NCBI RefSeq assembly: GCF_009749395.1
Contig: NZ_WBIR01000006.1
Span: forward strand, 247,978 to 311,977
DNA length: 64,000 bases
Direction: 5' to 3'
Origin: Agromyces salentinus
Lineage (GTDB): Bacteria; Actinomycetota; Actinomycetes; Actinomycetales; Microbacteriaceae
This document shows, piece after piece, positions 1 through 7,592 of the stretch (position 1 is the stretch's first letter; every line of letters starts with the position of its first letter). The notes under the pieces are model-generated. The model did not search any database, was not told the origin of the DNA, and worked only from the letters and a program-made list of their open reading frames with translations. The translations under genes were made by a program, and so were the position numbers.

Positions 1-1413
1 CGCGTCGCGATCATCGGCGCCGGCCCGGCCGGCATCTACGCCGGCAACATCCTGAACCGCCAGGTCACCGAGGCCGGCGGCGAGGTCTCGATCGACCTGT
101 ACGAGACGCTTCCGGCGCCCTACGGCCTGATCCGGTACGGCGTTGCGCCCGACCACCCCCGCATCAAGGGCATCGTCAACTCGCTGCACGAGATGCTCGA
201 CGCGGGCACCATCCGGTTCATCGGCAACGTCGAGGTCGGCCGCGACGTGACCGTCGCCGAGCTGCGCGAGCGCTACGACGCCGTCATCTTCGCCACCGGC
301 GCCCTGAAGGACGCCCCGCTGGACATCCCCGGCATCGACCTGCCCGGCTCCTACGGCGCGGCCGACTTCGTCGCCTGGTACGACGGCCACCCCGACGTGC
401 CGCGCACCTGGCCGCTCGAGGCGCAGACGATCGCGGTCATCGGCAACGGCAACGTCGCCCTCGACGTCGCCCGCGTGCTCGCGAAGCACCCCAAGGACCT
501 GCTGTCGACGGATGTCCCGGCCAACGTCGTCGAGGGCCTCGAGGCCTCGCCCGTGACCGACGTGCACGTCTTCGGCCGTCGCGGCCCCGGCCACGTGAAG
601 TTCACGCCGATCGAGCTGCGCGAGCTCGGCGAGGTCCCCGACGTCGACGTCATCGTCAACGACGCCGACTTCGAGCGCGCGGCGAACGACCCGCACGCCG
701 AGCAGCTGTTCGCGTCGAACAACCAGGTCAAGGTCATGACCCGCACGCTCAACGGATGGCGCAAGCCCGCCGACCACGAGTACACGGCCTCGCGTCGCCT
801 CCACCTGCACTTCCTGCACGCGCCGGTCGAGGTGCTCGGCACCGACGCCGTCGAGGCCGTGCGCTTCGAGCTCACCCGGCCGGTCGGCGACGGCTCGGTC
901 GCGGGCACCGGTGAGTTCGTCGACGTGCCCGTGCAGGCCGTCTACCGTGCGGTCGGCTACGCGAGCTCGCCCGTCGCCGACGTGCCGTTCGACGAGCAGC
1001 GCGCCGTGATCCCCAACGCCGGCGGGCGCGTCACCGACGCCTCGGGCGAGCACCTGCCCGGCGTCTACGCGACCGGCTGGATCAAGCGCGGCCCCGTCGG
1101 CCTCATCGGCCACACCAAGGGCGACGCGCTCGAGACCATCACGAACCTCGTGGAAGACGCGACGTCGGGCTCGCTGCCCGCGCTGCTCGTCGACCCCGCC
1201 GACGGTGAAGAGGTCTTCGAGCTGCTCGAGTCGCGCGGCGTGCACTACACGACGTGGAGCGGATGGCTCGCGCTCGACGCGCACGAGCGCTCGCTCGGCG
1301 AGGCGTTCGAACCGCACGAGGTCTACGGCGAGATCGTGCGCGAGCGCGTCAAGGTCGTGCCCCGCGACGAGCAGGTCGGCATCTCGCGCGACGGGTCGCT
1401 GGTCGTCTCGTGA
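1..1413 (+). CDS. fpr: Ferredoxin-NADP(+) reductase, FprA type (5' end outside window)
   Basis: The reading frame is open from the first base, so the gene starts upstream and 470 residues are visible. This FAD flavoenzyme passes electrons between NADPH and ferredoxin in the cytoplasm. A dinucleotide-binding loop GAGPAG (visible residues 6-11) binds FAD, a second GNGNVA loop (148-153) binds NADP, and the family's C-terminal segment [13 protein letters not shown] sits near residue 360. The architecture is that of adrenodoxin-reductase/FprA enzymes. Its stop codon overlaps the GTG start of fdxA, so reductase and its probable ferredoxin partner are translationally coupled. An ATG at 193 is internal and not the start. 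Identification is firm; the N-terminus cannot be seen. Confidence 0.93.
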   Translation, partial: RVAIIGAGPAGIYAGNILNRQVTEAGGEVSIDLYETLPAPYGLIRYGVAPDHPRIKGIVNSLHEMLDAGTIRFIGNVEVGRDVTVAELRERYDAVIFATGALKDAPLDIPGIDLPGSYGAADFVAWYDGHPDVPRTWPLEAQTIAVIGNGNVALDVARVLAKHPKDLLSTDVPANVVEGLEASPVTDVHVFGRRGPGHVKFTPIELRELGEVPDVDVIVNDADFERAANDPHAEQLFASNNQVKVMTRTLNGWRKPADHEYTASRRLHLHFLHAPVEVLGTDAVEAVRFELTRPVGDGSVAGTGEFVDVPVQAVYRAVGYASSPVADVPFDEQRAVIPNAGGRVTDASGEHLPGVYATGWIKRGPVGLIGHTKGDALETITNLVEDATSGSLPALLVDPADGEEVFELLESRGVHYTTWSGWLALDAHERSLGEAFEPHEVYGEIVRERVKVVPRDEQVGISRDGSLVVS

Positions 1414-1730
1414 CCTACGTCATCGCGCTGCCCTGCGTCGACGTCAAGGACCGTGCCTGCATCGACGAGTGCCCGGTCGACTGCATCTACGAGGGTGAGC
1501 GCTCGCTCTACATCCACCCCGACGAATGCGTCGACTGCGGCGCCTGCGAACCCGTCTGCCCCGTCGAGGCCATCTACTACGAGGACGACCTCCCCGACGA
1601 ATGGGCCGACTACTACAAGGCCAACGTCGAGTTCTTCGACGACCTCGGCTCGCCCGGCGGCGCCGCCAAGGTCGGCGTCATCGCCAAGGACCACCCCGTC
1701 ATAGCCGTGCTGCCCCCACAGGCGCACTGA
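1410..1730 (+). CDS. fdxA: 7Fe ferredoxin (3Fe-4S/4Fe-4S)
   Basis: A 106-residue acidic electron carrier of the mycobacterial FdxA type. Cysteines at 9, 17, 21 and 25 followed by [11 protein letters not shown] (40-50) and Pro51 give the pattern of one 3Fe-4S and one 4Fe-4S cluster. The length is usual for the family. The GTG start at 1410 overlaps the TGA of the reductase (GTGA); the longer in-frame extension from 1254 lies wholly within the reductase gene and is rejected. It probably receives or donates electrons through the upstream FprA. The last five codons and stop lie in a segment that is repeated downstream, so the extreme C-terminus (PPQAH) may be a by-product of that duplication. Confidence 0.93.
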   Translation: MTYVIALPCVDVKDRACIDECPVDCIYEGERSLYIHPDECVDCGACEPVCPVEAIYYEDDLPDEWADYYKANVEFFDDLGSPGGAAKVGVIAKDHPVIAVLPPQAH

Positions 1731-1813
1731 GTCCTCGTCGCGGCGGCCCCCACAGGCGCACTGAGCGGGTCGGCGCGGCGGCGGCAGGGGCACTGAGCGG
1801 GTCGGCGCGGCGG
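1713..1813. repeat. Tandem repeat carrying the fdxA stop codon
   Basis: The 19-bp string CCCCCACAGGCGCACTGAG occurs at 1713-1731 (end of fdxA including its TGA) and again exactly at 1747-1765. A third, diverged copy (CAGGGGCACTGAG) is at 1785-1797. Copies 2 and 3 are both followed by CGGGTCGGCGCGGCGG. The spacing is about 34 and then 31-38 bp. This is one of several stop-codon-anchored repeats in the window. Confidence 0.85.
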
Positions 1814-1945
1814 GGAGCGGCATCTGCCCACCGCGGGTGAGCCGCGGCATCCGCTCGTCGGGCGTGAGCCGCGGCATCCGCCCGTCGTCCGGTCGCGCCC
1901 GCCTCTCGTTTCCCGTCCCCGTCCGCCTCTCGCCCCACTGATCCG

Positions 1946-2029
1946 GCCCGAGAACAGGCAGACTCGCCGACCGACGCGCGAGGACAGGCAGCCATGCGGC
2001 GCGCCACCGCAGACTTCCTGTTCTCGGGG
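1946..2029. repeat. Inverted repeat with 19-bp arms in the fdxA-MocR spacer
   Basis: The 342-bp spacer 1731-2072 between fdxA and the convergent MocR gene holds no credible gene. Besides the stop-anchored repeat, it has two copies of GTGAGCCGCGGCATCCG (about 1837 and 1865). It also has an 84-bp unit bounded by inverted arms: 1946-1964 and the complement of 2011-2029 match at 16 of 19 positions, including 12 identical bases CCCGAGAACAGG. A further direct copy, GAGGACAGGCAG, lies near 1979. It could be a terminator-like cruciform or a small dispersed element; function is unknown. Confidence 0.6.
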
Positions 2030-2072
2030 ACGAATGCGACCCGACGTCGGGCGGCGGCCGAGGCGGCGAACG

Positions 2073-3446
2073 TCAGGCGGCGGACGCAGCGCCCATCAGG
2101 CCGTGCACGATCGCCAGCCCCCGCGACAGGTCCGCGATCGTCGGCCCGCCGAGGCTGAGACGCACGCCGCCGGCCCGCTGCGACGGGTCGGCCAGCATCG
2201 AGTCGGGATCGGCGACCAGCACACCCGCGCCCTGCGCCGCGGCCGCGAGCCGGCGGGCGCGCTCGGGCGGCATCGGCAGGAACACGTGGTAGCCCGTCCT
2301 TGGGGCGAGGAACAGCGCCTGCCCGAACTGCTCCCGGGCCATCGTCGTGCGCCGCGCGCCCTCGTCCCTGATCGAGGTGCGCACCGTGGAGGCGATGCCC
2401 GCGCTCACGAGCTCGTCGAGCAGCACGCAGATCAGCGGGGAGACGGGCAGGCCCAATGACCGCACCGCCTCGGCGACGCGTGGGCGGAAGGCGCACGGCG
2501 GCTTGATCATGCCGAGCCGGATCGCCGGGCTCAGCGCCTTCGATGCGCTGCTGACGAGGAACGTGCGCTCGGGGGCGAGCGAGACCAGCGCCGGAGCGAC
2601 CCGCTCCTCGGAGAGCGCGTAGACATCGTCCTCGATGATGAACGCGTCGTGCCGGCGGGCGACCTTCACGAGTTCGCGCCGCCGCGCGGCGCACATCCTC
2701 GCACCGGTGGGGTTGTGCAGGGTCGGCGTCACGTAGACGACGGGACGGATGCCGCCGCCGCGCGTGCGCGCGTCGCGGGCGAGCATGCGGTCGAGCAGGT
2801 CCGGGCGCAGCCCCTGCCGGTCGATCGGGACGCCGTGCACCGGGTGCCCGGCGAGGCGTGCGTAGCTCAACGCGCCGTGGAAGGTGACCTCCTCGGTGTA
2901 GACGGGCACGGGGCGACCCGGCTGCCCCACCGCCATGAGCACGGCGGCGATGCCCTGCTGGGCGCCGTGTGCGAGCACGAGCTCCTCGGCCGGCAGTTCC
3001 AGCCCGGTGGACGCCAGCCAGGCGGCGGCCGTGCGGCGGTACTCGAGTCGGCCCCCGGGCGGACCGCACGCGGAGAGCACCTCGGCGTCGACGCGACCGG
3101 CGCTCGAGGCCAATGCCTCGGCGATCACGCGGTCGGACAACATGCGCGGCGGCATGTTCATGGCGAGGTCGACGCTGCCGGACGCCGGCTCGGAGCGGTA
3201 GCTGACGAACATGCCGCGCCCGTGGGTGCCGCGCACGAGGCCGCGCAGCGCGAGCTCCGCGTACGCCTTCGACACGGTTCCCAACGCGACGCCGAGCTGC
3301 TCGGCCAGTGCCCGGTGCGCGGGCAGGCGCTCACCCTCGGCGACGACCCCGTCGAGGATGTCCTCGGCGAGCGCGGAGACGAGCCGCTCGGAGGCCGGCG
3401 CAGCGGCATCCGAGAGCCGTGGGGTCCAGCCCGACGAGACGCGCAT
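2073..3446 (-). CDS. MocR/PdxR-type regulator (GntR HTH + aminotransferase fold)
   Basis: A 457-residue protein with an N-terminal GntR winged helix (about residues 15-90; RLPAHRALAEQLGVALGTVSKAYAEL) fused to a fold-type-I aminotransferase domain. The segment SASKALSPAIRLG carries the lysine expected to bind PLP. MocR proteins usually sense PLP or an amino compound and regulate a neighbouring gene. The start is placed at ATG 3446 because the HTH follows directly; the upstream extension to 3650 would run across the promoter of the divergent gene. It is divergent from a LysE-type exporter, its likely target, with a perfect inverted repeat in the shared spacer. The effector is unknown. Confidence 0.88.
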   Translation of the reverse strand: MRVSSGWTPRLSDAAAPASERLVSALAEDILDGVVAEGERLPAHRALAEQLGVALGTVSKAYAELALRGLVRGTHGRGMFVSYRSEPASGSVDLAMNMPPRMLSDRVIAEALASSAGRVDAEVLSACGPPGGRLEYRRTAAAWLASTGLELPAEELVLAHGAQQGIAAVLMAVGQPGRPVPVYTEEVTFHGALSYARLAGHPVHGVPIDRQGLRPDLLDRMLARDARTRGGGIRPVVYVTPTLHNPTGARMCAARRRELVKVARRHDAFIIEDDVYALSEERVAPALVSLAPERTFLVSSASKALSPAIRLGMIKPPCAFRPRVAEAVRSLGLPVSPLICVLLDELVSAGIASTVRTSIRDEGARRTTMAREQFGQALFLAPRTGYHVFLPMPPERARRLAAAAQGAGVLVADPDSMLADPSQRAGGVRLSLGGPTIADLSRGLAIVHGLMGAASAA

Positions 3447-3466
3447 CGTTCCTCCAAGGGCGTCCG

Positions 3467-3484
3467 AAGTGTCGTGTGACACTT
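3467..3484. promoter_or_regulatory. Inverted-repeat operator candidate between MocR and LysE genes
   Basis: AAGTGTC-GTGT-GACACTT is a perfect inverted repeat with 7-bp arms, 21 bp upstream of the MocR start codon and 90 bp upstream of the exporter start. Its position in a divergent spacer suggests the site for the MocR-type regulator. This is inference; no binding data. Confidence 0.55.
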
Positions 3485-3573
3485 TGGTCGAATTGTCGCG
3501 AGTGTACCAACGTGGACGAACGCGCGGCAGGGCGGCATCCGCTCCTCCAGGCCGTGCCGTCGAAGGAGGACAT

Positions 3574-4227
3574 ATGCCGGTGGACGCAGCGGCAGCACTC
3601 GGGATCGCCGTCGTGGCGCTCGCGATGGTGCTCACGCCGGGGCCGAACATGATCTACCTCGTCTCCCGGAGCCTGTCGCAGGGTTCGGTCGCCGGGCTCG
3701 TCTCGCTCGTCGGGACCGCCCTCGGCTTCCTCGTCTACATGACGATGGCCAACCTCGGACTCGCGGCCGTCTTCGTCGTCGTGCCATGGCTGTACACCGC
3801 GCTCAAGGTCGCCGGGGCGATCTACCTGCTGTACCTCGCGTATCGAGCGGTCGCGAGCGGCGGCACCGGCCTGTTCGAGGTGCGCGACCTCGCGAGCGAC
3901 TCCAAGGCGCGCCTGTTCTCGATGGGGCTCGTCACGAACCTCCTGAATCCGAAGGCGGCGATCATGTACGTCGCGCTCATCCCGCAGTTCATCGATCCGG
4001 CCCGCGGCGACGTCGTCGCGCAGGGCTTCATCCTCGGCGGCGTCCAGATCGCGGTCAGCCTCTGCGTCAACGCGCTGATCATCCTCGGCGCCGGGGCGGT
4101 CGCCGCCTTCCTGCGTCGACGACCGCGCTGGCTCGTGTGGCAGCGCCGCGCGACCGCCGCGCTCCTGGCGGGCGTCGGCGTCGCCCTGCTCATCGAGGCG
4201 CCTGCGCCCGCCACCGCCGCGCCATGA
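3574..4227 (+). CDS. LysE/RhtB-family amino acid exporter
   Basis: A 217-residue inner-membrane protein with about six hydrophobic segments. The N-terminal signature AMVLTPGPNMIYLVSRSLSQG (about residues 15-35) is typical of the LysE/RhtB superfamily, which exports amino acids or related small molecules. ATG 3574 is preceded by the strong ribosome-binding site GAAGGAGG at 3561-3568; longer in-frame versions cross the promoter. It is divergent from the MocR-type regulator, whose effector class (amino compounds) fits an export substrate. The substrate itself cannot be told from sequence. Confidence 0.9.
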   Translation: MPVDAAAALGIAVVALAMVLTPGPNMIYLVSRSLSQGSVAGLVSLVGTALGFLVYMTMANLGLAAVFVVVPWLYTALKVAGAIYLLYLAYRAVASGGTGLFEVRDLASDSKARLFSMGLVTNLLNPKAAIMYVALIPQFIDPARGDVVAQGFILGGVQIAVSLCVNALIILGAGAVAAFLRRRPRWLVWQRRATAALLAGVGVALLIEAPAPATAAP

Positions 4228-4261
4228 GCGCACACCCCATCCCGACGGAAGGATCACCGAG

Positions 4262-4561
4262 ATGACGACCTGCGACTCCCCCGCCCCCACCGCGGCCGCC
4301 GCGCCGCTCCGTGCCGTGCAGGCCTGCGCCGCACAGGCCTGCGCCGAGCTGGTCGCGCGACTTCCGACTCCGGACGCACGAACCCGCACCGGCCACCTCG
4401 CCTCCGCGTGGGCCGTTGCGGTCGCCTGGACTCGAGGGCTGCGGATGCCCCAAGCCGAGCTGATGCCGCGAGCCGGCGTTCCACGCGCCGCCCGCCCCGA
4501 TCCGGTCGACGCCCGCGAGGCGGTCTCGCACTACCTCTCGATGCACTGGGTCAACCGCTGA
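4262..4561 (+). CDS. Small hypothetical protein, Ala/Cys-rich N-terminus
   Basis: A 99-residue frame that begins 34 bp after the LysE stop, preceded by GGAAGGA, and probably cotranscribed with it. Codons end in G or C as in neighbouring genes, which supports real coding. The sequence has a duplicated QACA element (QACAAQACAE, residues 20-29), a tryptophan-containing middle and a C-terminal YLSMHWVNR. No transmembrane segment or known domain was recognised. It could be an accessory of the exporter or an unrelated small protein. A longer frame on the opposite strand is judged a shadow. Confidence 0.55.
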   Translation: MTTCDSPAPTAAAAPLRAVQACAAQACAELVARLPTPDARTRTGHLASAWAVAVAWTRGLRMPQAELMPRAGVPRAARPDPVDAREAVSHYLSMHWVNR

Positions 4562-4655
4562 CGCCGCTCGAACCCCCGTCGAGCGGCTCAGCCATGCGAG
4601 GCAGCCGGACCCGCCGCCGCCGCGCGCGCGGCATCCGGGCTCGAGCGATCGAGAG

Positions 4656-5357
4656 TCACTCCACCTGCAGGAACCTCTCCGGGAGGCAGCGGACCCGGCT
4701 GGGGATGAGCCGGGCGAGCAGTCCGATCGCACCCACGGCGAGCGCGAGGGCCGCGCCGAGGGCCACAGCCGGAGGCATGAGGACGGCCCGTTCCGAGAGC
4801 ATGGCCACGGCCGTGCCCGACACGACGAGGATGCCTGCCTGGCGGATCTGCACCACGCCGTGCGAGGCGTTGTCGACCCGGCGCTCACGCGGCGCACGCC
4901 GATCCCAAGTCGACGCGGCGAGGGAGCACACGAGCAGCCCCACCGCCATTCCAGCGGCGATCGGCGCCACGGCGGTGGGCCCGGCCTCGACGCCGACCTT
5001 CGGTACGAACACCGCACAGGCACCGGCGAAGACCAGCACCTCGAAGGCGACGGCGGCGGCGGACCAGGCGGCGGGGTCGTCACGACCGGCATCCTGGCGC
5101 CCGCGAGCCACGTGGGCCCAGGCGTCCGCGCGGCAACGACGCTCGACGTAGGCGATCGTCGAGACGCCGAGCACCGGTCCCACCACGGGGGTGACGAGGT
5201 TGTCGCTCACGACCCACAGCAGCATTATTGCGGCGAGGGAGACCGCCGGAGACGTCAGGGCGCGGAGCGCGGCTGCCCACCGGTACACCGGCCGCGCGGC
5301 CCGCAGGTCGAGCGGATGCTGGAGAGTCGGATCGCCCGCCCCGGCTGCCGGGCTCAC
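4656..5357 (-). CDS. Multi-pass membrane protein of unknown function
   Basis: A 233-residue protein with about five hydrophobic stretches (for example residues 37-60, 100-118, 128-147 and 195-218) separated by short charged loops. No recognised family. The GTG start overlaps the TGA of the upstream HTH gene (GTGA), so the two are coupled. HTH-plus-membrane-protein pairs often work as a transcription factor and its membrane antagonist or output, but nothing here proves that. It ends about 95 bp from the convergent small ORF. Confidence 0.72.
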   Translation of the reverse strand: MSPAAGAGDPTLQHPLDLRAARPVYRWAAALRALTSPAVSLAAIMLLWVVSDNLVTPVVGPVLGVSTIAYVERRCRADAWAHVARGRQDAGRDDPAAWSAAAVAFEVLVFAGACAVFVPKVGVEAGPTAVAPIAAGMAVGLLVCSLAASTWDRRAPRERRVDNASHGVVQIRQAGILVVSGTAVAMLSERAVLMPPAVALGAALALAVGAIGLLARLIPSRVRCLPERFLQVE

Positions 5358-5815
5358 CGTGCCTCCGACGTGAACGCGTCGCGCACCTTCGAGGCGCCGC
5401 GGGCGATCTCGTAGATCTTCTGCCGGGAGATGCCGAGCTCGGACGCGACCTCCACGGCGCTGCGCTCCTCGAGGAGCTCGTCGACGGCCAGCGATCGCAC
5501 GGATGCCGCGCGGCTCGTGAGGTACGACGCGTACGCCGCCACCTCGCTCGCGAGCAGCGCCGCCGCCGCCGCGCCACCATGCGCGACCGCCCAGTCGGCA
5601 CGGCCCGAGGTCGCGTCGGCGAAGATCCGGTCACCGCCGTCGTCGAGCGCCGCGACGACCGAGTCGGCAGTGACGTCATGGTCGATGAAGCGCTGGCGGA
5701 CGACCGCGATGACCTCGGGGTCGCCTCGGTGGGCGAGCACCTCGCCCCAGGCCGCCGTGCCCCCCGGCCGCTGCGAGAGGACCCCGAGCCGTCCGATTCC
5801 AGTCACGGTCCGCAT
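5354..5815 (-). CDS. HTH-domain DNA-binding protein
   Basis: A 153-residue protein whose C-terminal region (about 113-140, ELLEERSAVEVASELGISRQ) is a helix-turn-helix of the kind that reads an inverted repeat. The N-terminal 90 residues are helical and Asp/Val-rich without a recognised ligand domain. ATG 5815 has a purine-rich GGGAGGGGGAG site directly upstream; an upstream extension to 5881 lacks one. It is divergent from the peptide/arginase-like cluster starting at 5928 and translationally coupled to the membrane-protein gene, so it is a candidate regulator of both. Confidence 0.7.
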   Translation of the reverse strand: MRTVTGIGRLGVLSQRPGGTAAWGEVLAHRGDPEVIAVVRQRFIDHDVTADSVVAALDDGGDRIFADATSGRADWAVAHGGAAAAALLASEVAAYASYLTSRAASVRSLAVDELLEERSAVEVASELGISRQKIYEIARGASKVRDAFTSEAR

Positions 5816-5865
5816 CTCCCCCTCCCGGAGTCTCCATCCGGATGTGCACGAGCCGCCTCGACCAC

Positions 5866-5895
5866 TTGACGAGGGCGGCAACGGTTTGGCAGGGT
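5866..5895 (+). promoter_or_regulatory. Promoter candidate for the peptide/arginase-like operon
   Basis: TTGACG at 5866-5871 and CAGGGT at 5890-5895 are separated by 18 bp and point toward the small ORF at 5928. The -35 matches the sigma70 consensus in five of six bases, while the -10 is weak. No other promoter-like pair was seen in this 112-bp divergent spacer. Confidence 0.35.
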
Positions 5896-5927
5896 GTCAC
5901 CCCAGGGTTTACAACTGAGGAGGACCT

Positions 5928-6080
5928 GTGCACGAGCAACCCGGCAGCGAACCGTGGGCACCGCGCCCGATCGAGCCCGCTTCGACCTCGAAGCCCTCCG
6001 GTCCCACTGTAACCCGCAGGACCGACCGGCTGACAGCCACTGGACACCGACCGACTGCAGCGGTTGGAGCGGCACGATGA
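5928..6080 (+). CDS. Small 50-residue Pro/Thr/Arg-rich peptide, first gene of the cluster
   Basis: GTG 5928 follows a near-perfect ribosome-binding site (GAGGAGGA, ending 4 nt upstream). It opens a 50-codon frame whose TGA (6078-6080) overlaps the ATG of the arginase-like gene as ATGA. The peptide begins VHEQPGSEPW and ends TAAVGAAR. It is rich in Pro, Thr and Arg, has one Trp, no Cys and no hydrophobic segment. Strong translation signals plus coupling argue it is a real gene rather than a leader accident. It may be a structural peptide, a modified-peptide precursor or a coupling leader; no homologue is recognised. Confidence 0.6.
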   Translation: MHEQPGSEPWAPRPIEPASTSKPSGPTVTRRTDRLTATGHRPTAAVGAAR

Positions 6081-7042
6081 CCGACGCGCGCCGTTCCGCA
6101 CGCGACCGTGCCCGCTGGGGCCTGATCGGGGTTCCGTCGAGCGCGGCCGCGCACTGGCCCGGCGTCGATCAGGCGCCTCGGGCGCTCCGGGCGAGTGGCC
6201 TCGTCGAGCAGCTGCGGACCCGGTCCATCGAGGTCGAGGATCTCGGCGACCTGCCGACGTCGACCTGGCGAGCCGACCGGCGCGACGGCGGCGTCAACAA
6301 CGTGGCCGCGGTCGTGGCTGGCTTGGCCGAGGCCCGTCAACGCATCGTCCGGGCCCTCCGATCCGGGTACCGACCCCTTGTCGTCGGCGGGGAATGCACG
6401 TTGACCCTCGCGATGGTGAGCGCATTCCTCGACGACGACCGTGATGTCGGCGTCGTCTACGTCGATGGCGGCCAGGACCTCGTGGTGCCGGCCGAGCATC
6501 CGGAGGAGCCCATCGCCGACGCCATGGGCGTGGCGCACCTGCTCGATCTCCCCGGCGTCGACGATTCGCTCGCCTCCGTGGGCCCCCGCCGTCCCCTGCT
6601 CGACTCATCGAGGATCGTGTTCTTCGGGTACGCGGACCGGGAGGAGGACGTGCACGGCCGCGTGCACAGCACCCGGATCCCGGCGTCGGCGATCAACGCC
6701 GAGCCCGAGGCATCCGCGATGCAGGCGCTCTCCGCGCTCGCGAGCCCCGAGATCGTGATCCACCTCGACGTGGACGTGCTCGACTTCCTCGAGACCCCCG
6801 CGGCGGACATCGCGATCTACGACCGCGGCCTCCGGCGCGAGTCCCTCGCGAGGGCGCTCCGCGTGCTCGCAGGCGATCCACGGTGCCGCGGCCTGCTGCT
6901 CGTGGAGTACAACCCCGATCACGACCCGTCCCGCACTGCGGCCGCGACCTTGGTCGACCTCCTGGCTGGCGGTCTTCCCGACGGGACGGATGACCCGATC
7001 GATGACACCACCATGCACGGCGGAAGGGACGACGATGGATGA
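6077..7042 (+). CDS. Arginase/agmatinase-fold protein with altered metal site
   Basis: A 321-residue protein of the ureohydrolase superfamily. The three family motifs are recognisable but changed: GGDHS appears as GGECT (104-108, Cys107 for His), DAHxD as DGGQD (130-134, Gly132 for His), while the Asp pair is kept in HLDVDVLDF (D231, D233). The downstream EYNP (277-280) resembles the substrate-side VEVNP of arginases. Four aspartate ligands remain and both histidines are lost, so classical two-manganese guanidino hydrolysis is doubtful. The start is ATG 6077, overlapping the peptide stop; the 8-nt overlap with the next gene supports one operon. It could be a divergent enzyme, a mononuclear-metal enzyme or a binding protein. 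Confidence 0.8.
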   Translation: MTDARRSARDRARWGLIGVPSSAAAHWPGVDQAPRALRASGLVEQLRTRSIEVEDLGDLPTSTWRADRRDGGVNNVAAVVAGLAEARQRIVRALRSGYRPLVVGGECTLTLAMVSAFLDDDRDVGVVYVDGGQDLVVPAEHPEEPIADAMGVAHLLDLPGVDDSLASVGPRRPLLDSSRIVFFGYADREEDVHGRVHSTRIPASAINAEPEASAMQALSALASPEIVIHLDVDVLDFLETPAADIAIYDRGLRRESLARALRVLAGDPRCRGLLLVEYNPDHDPSRTAAATLVDLLAGGLPDGTDDPIDDTTMHGGRDDDG

Positions 7043-7592
7043 CTTCGGCGACTGGGCCGGGGACCCCGGGGTGCTCCGATTCGAGCGGATGCTGCCGGCT
7101 CCGCCGGACGAGGTCTGGCGGCGAATCGTGCGACCTGAAGCGCACACGCGGTGGTTCCCCTGCCGGATCGACGGCGACCTCGAGACCGCCGGCTCCGAGC
7201 TGGCGTTCGTCTTCGCCGACGAGGCCGTTCCCCTCACCCACGGTCGCGTGCGGTCGGTGTCGCCCGGCTCCTCGCTCAGATTCGACTGGGGCGACGAGGC
7301 ACTCGGCTTCGAACTCGCCGCGGCCGCGGAAGGTCGGACGCACCTGGTGTTCACGAACGTCCTCGCTCCAGGAGACCACCGGTCCGCGGCGAGGACCGCG
7401 GCGAGCTGGCACGAGTGCCTCGACGGGTTCGCCGGGTTCCTCGTCGACGGCGAGTCGCGCATGGACGCCGCAGGCGGAGACCGGCCGCCGCGCGCCGATT
7501 GGTTCGCACACTACGACGAGTACGTGCGACGTGGCGTTCCGCACGGCGTCCCCCTGCCGGGGCGCTCCCACACCGAACCGGGCTCGGGATGA
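7035..7592 (+). CDS. SRPBCC/AHSA1-family protein
   Basis: A 185-residue protein with the START-like fold of activator-of-Hsp90 homologues. It opens with an ERMLPAPPDEVWRRIVRPE segment (residues 17-35) followed by a run of beta strands including FPCRIDG, and closes with a long helix around WHECLDGFAGFL. Such proteins bind hydrophobic ligands or act as small cyclases or hydrolases. ATG 7035 overlaps the arginase-like gene by 8 nt, and its stop overlaps the transporter start (ATGA), placing it firmly in the cluster. The ligand is unknown. Confidence 0.82.
   Translation: MDDFGDWAGDPGVLRFERMLPAPPDEVWRRIVRPEAHTRWFPCRIDGDLETAGSELAFVFADEAVPLTHGRVRSVSPGSSLRFDWGDEALGFELAAAAEGRTHLVFTNVLAPGDHRSAARTAASWHECLDGFAGFLVDGESRMDAAGGDRPPRADWFAHYDEYVRRGVPHGVPLPGRSHTEPGSG

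Noticed and set aside
5894..6076. N-terminal extension of the arginase-like protein in its own frame
   Set aside because: The extension does not resemble the family, lacks a start with a ribosome-binding site, and overlaps the better-supported small gene in another frame.
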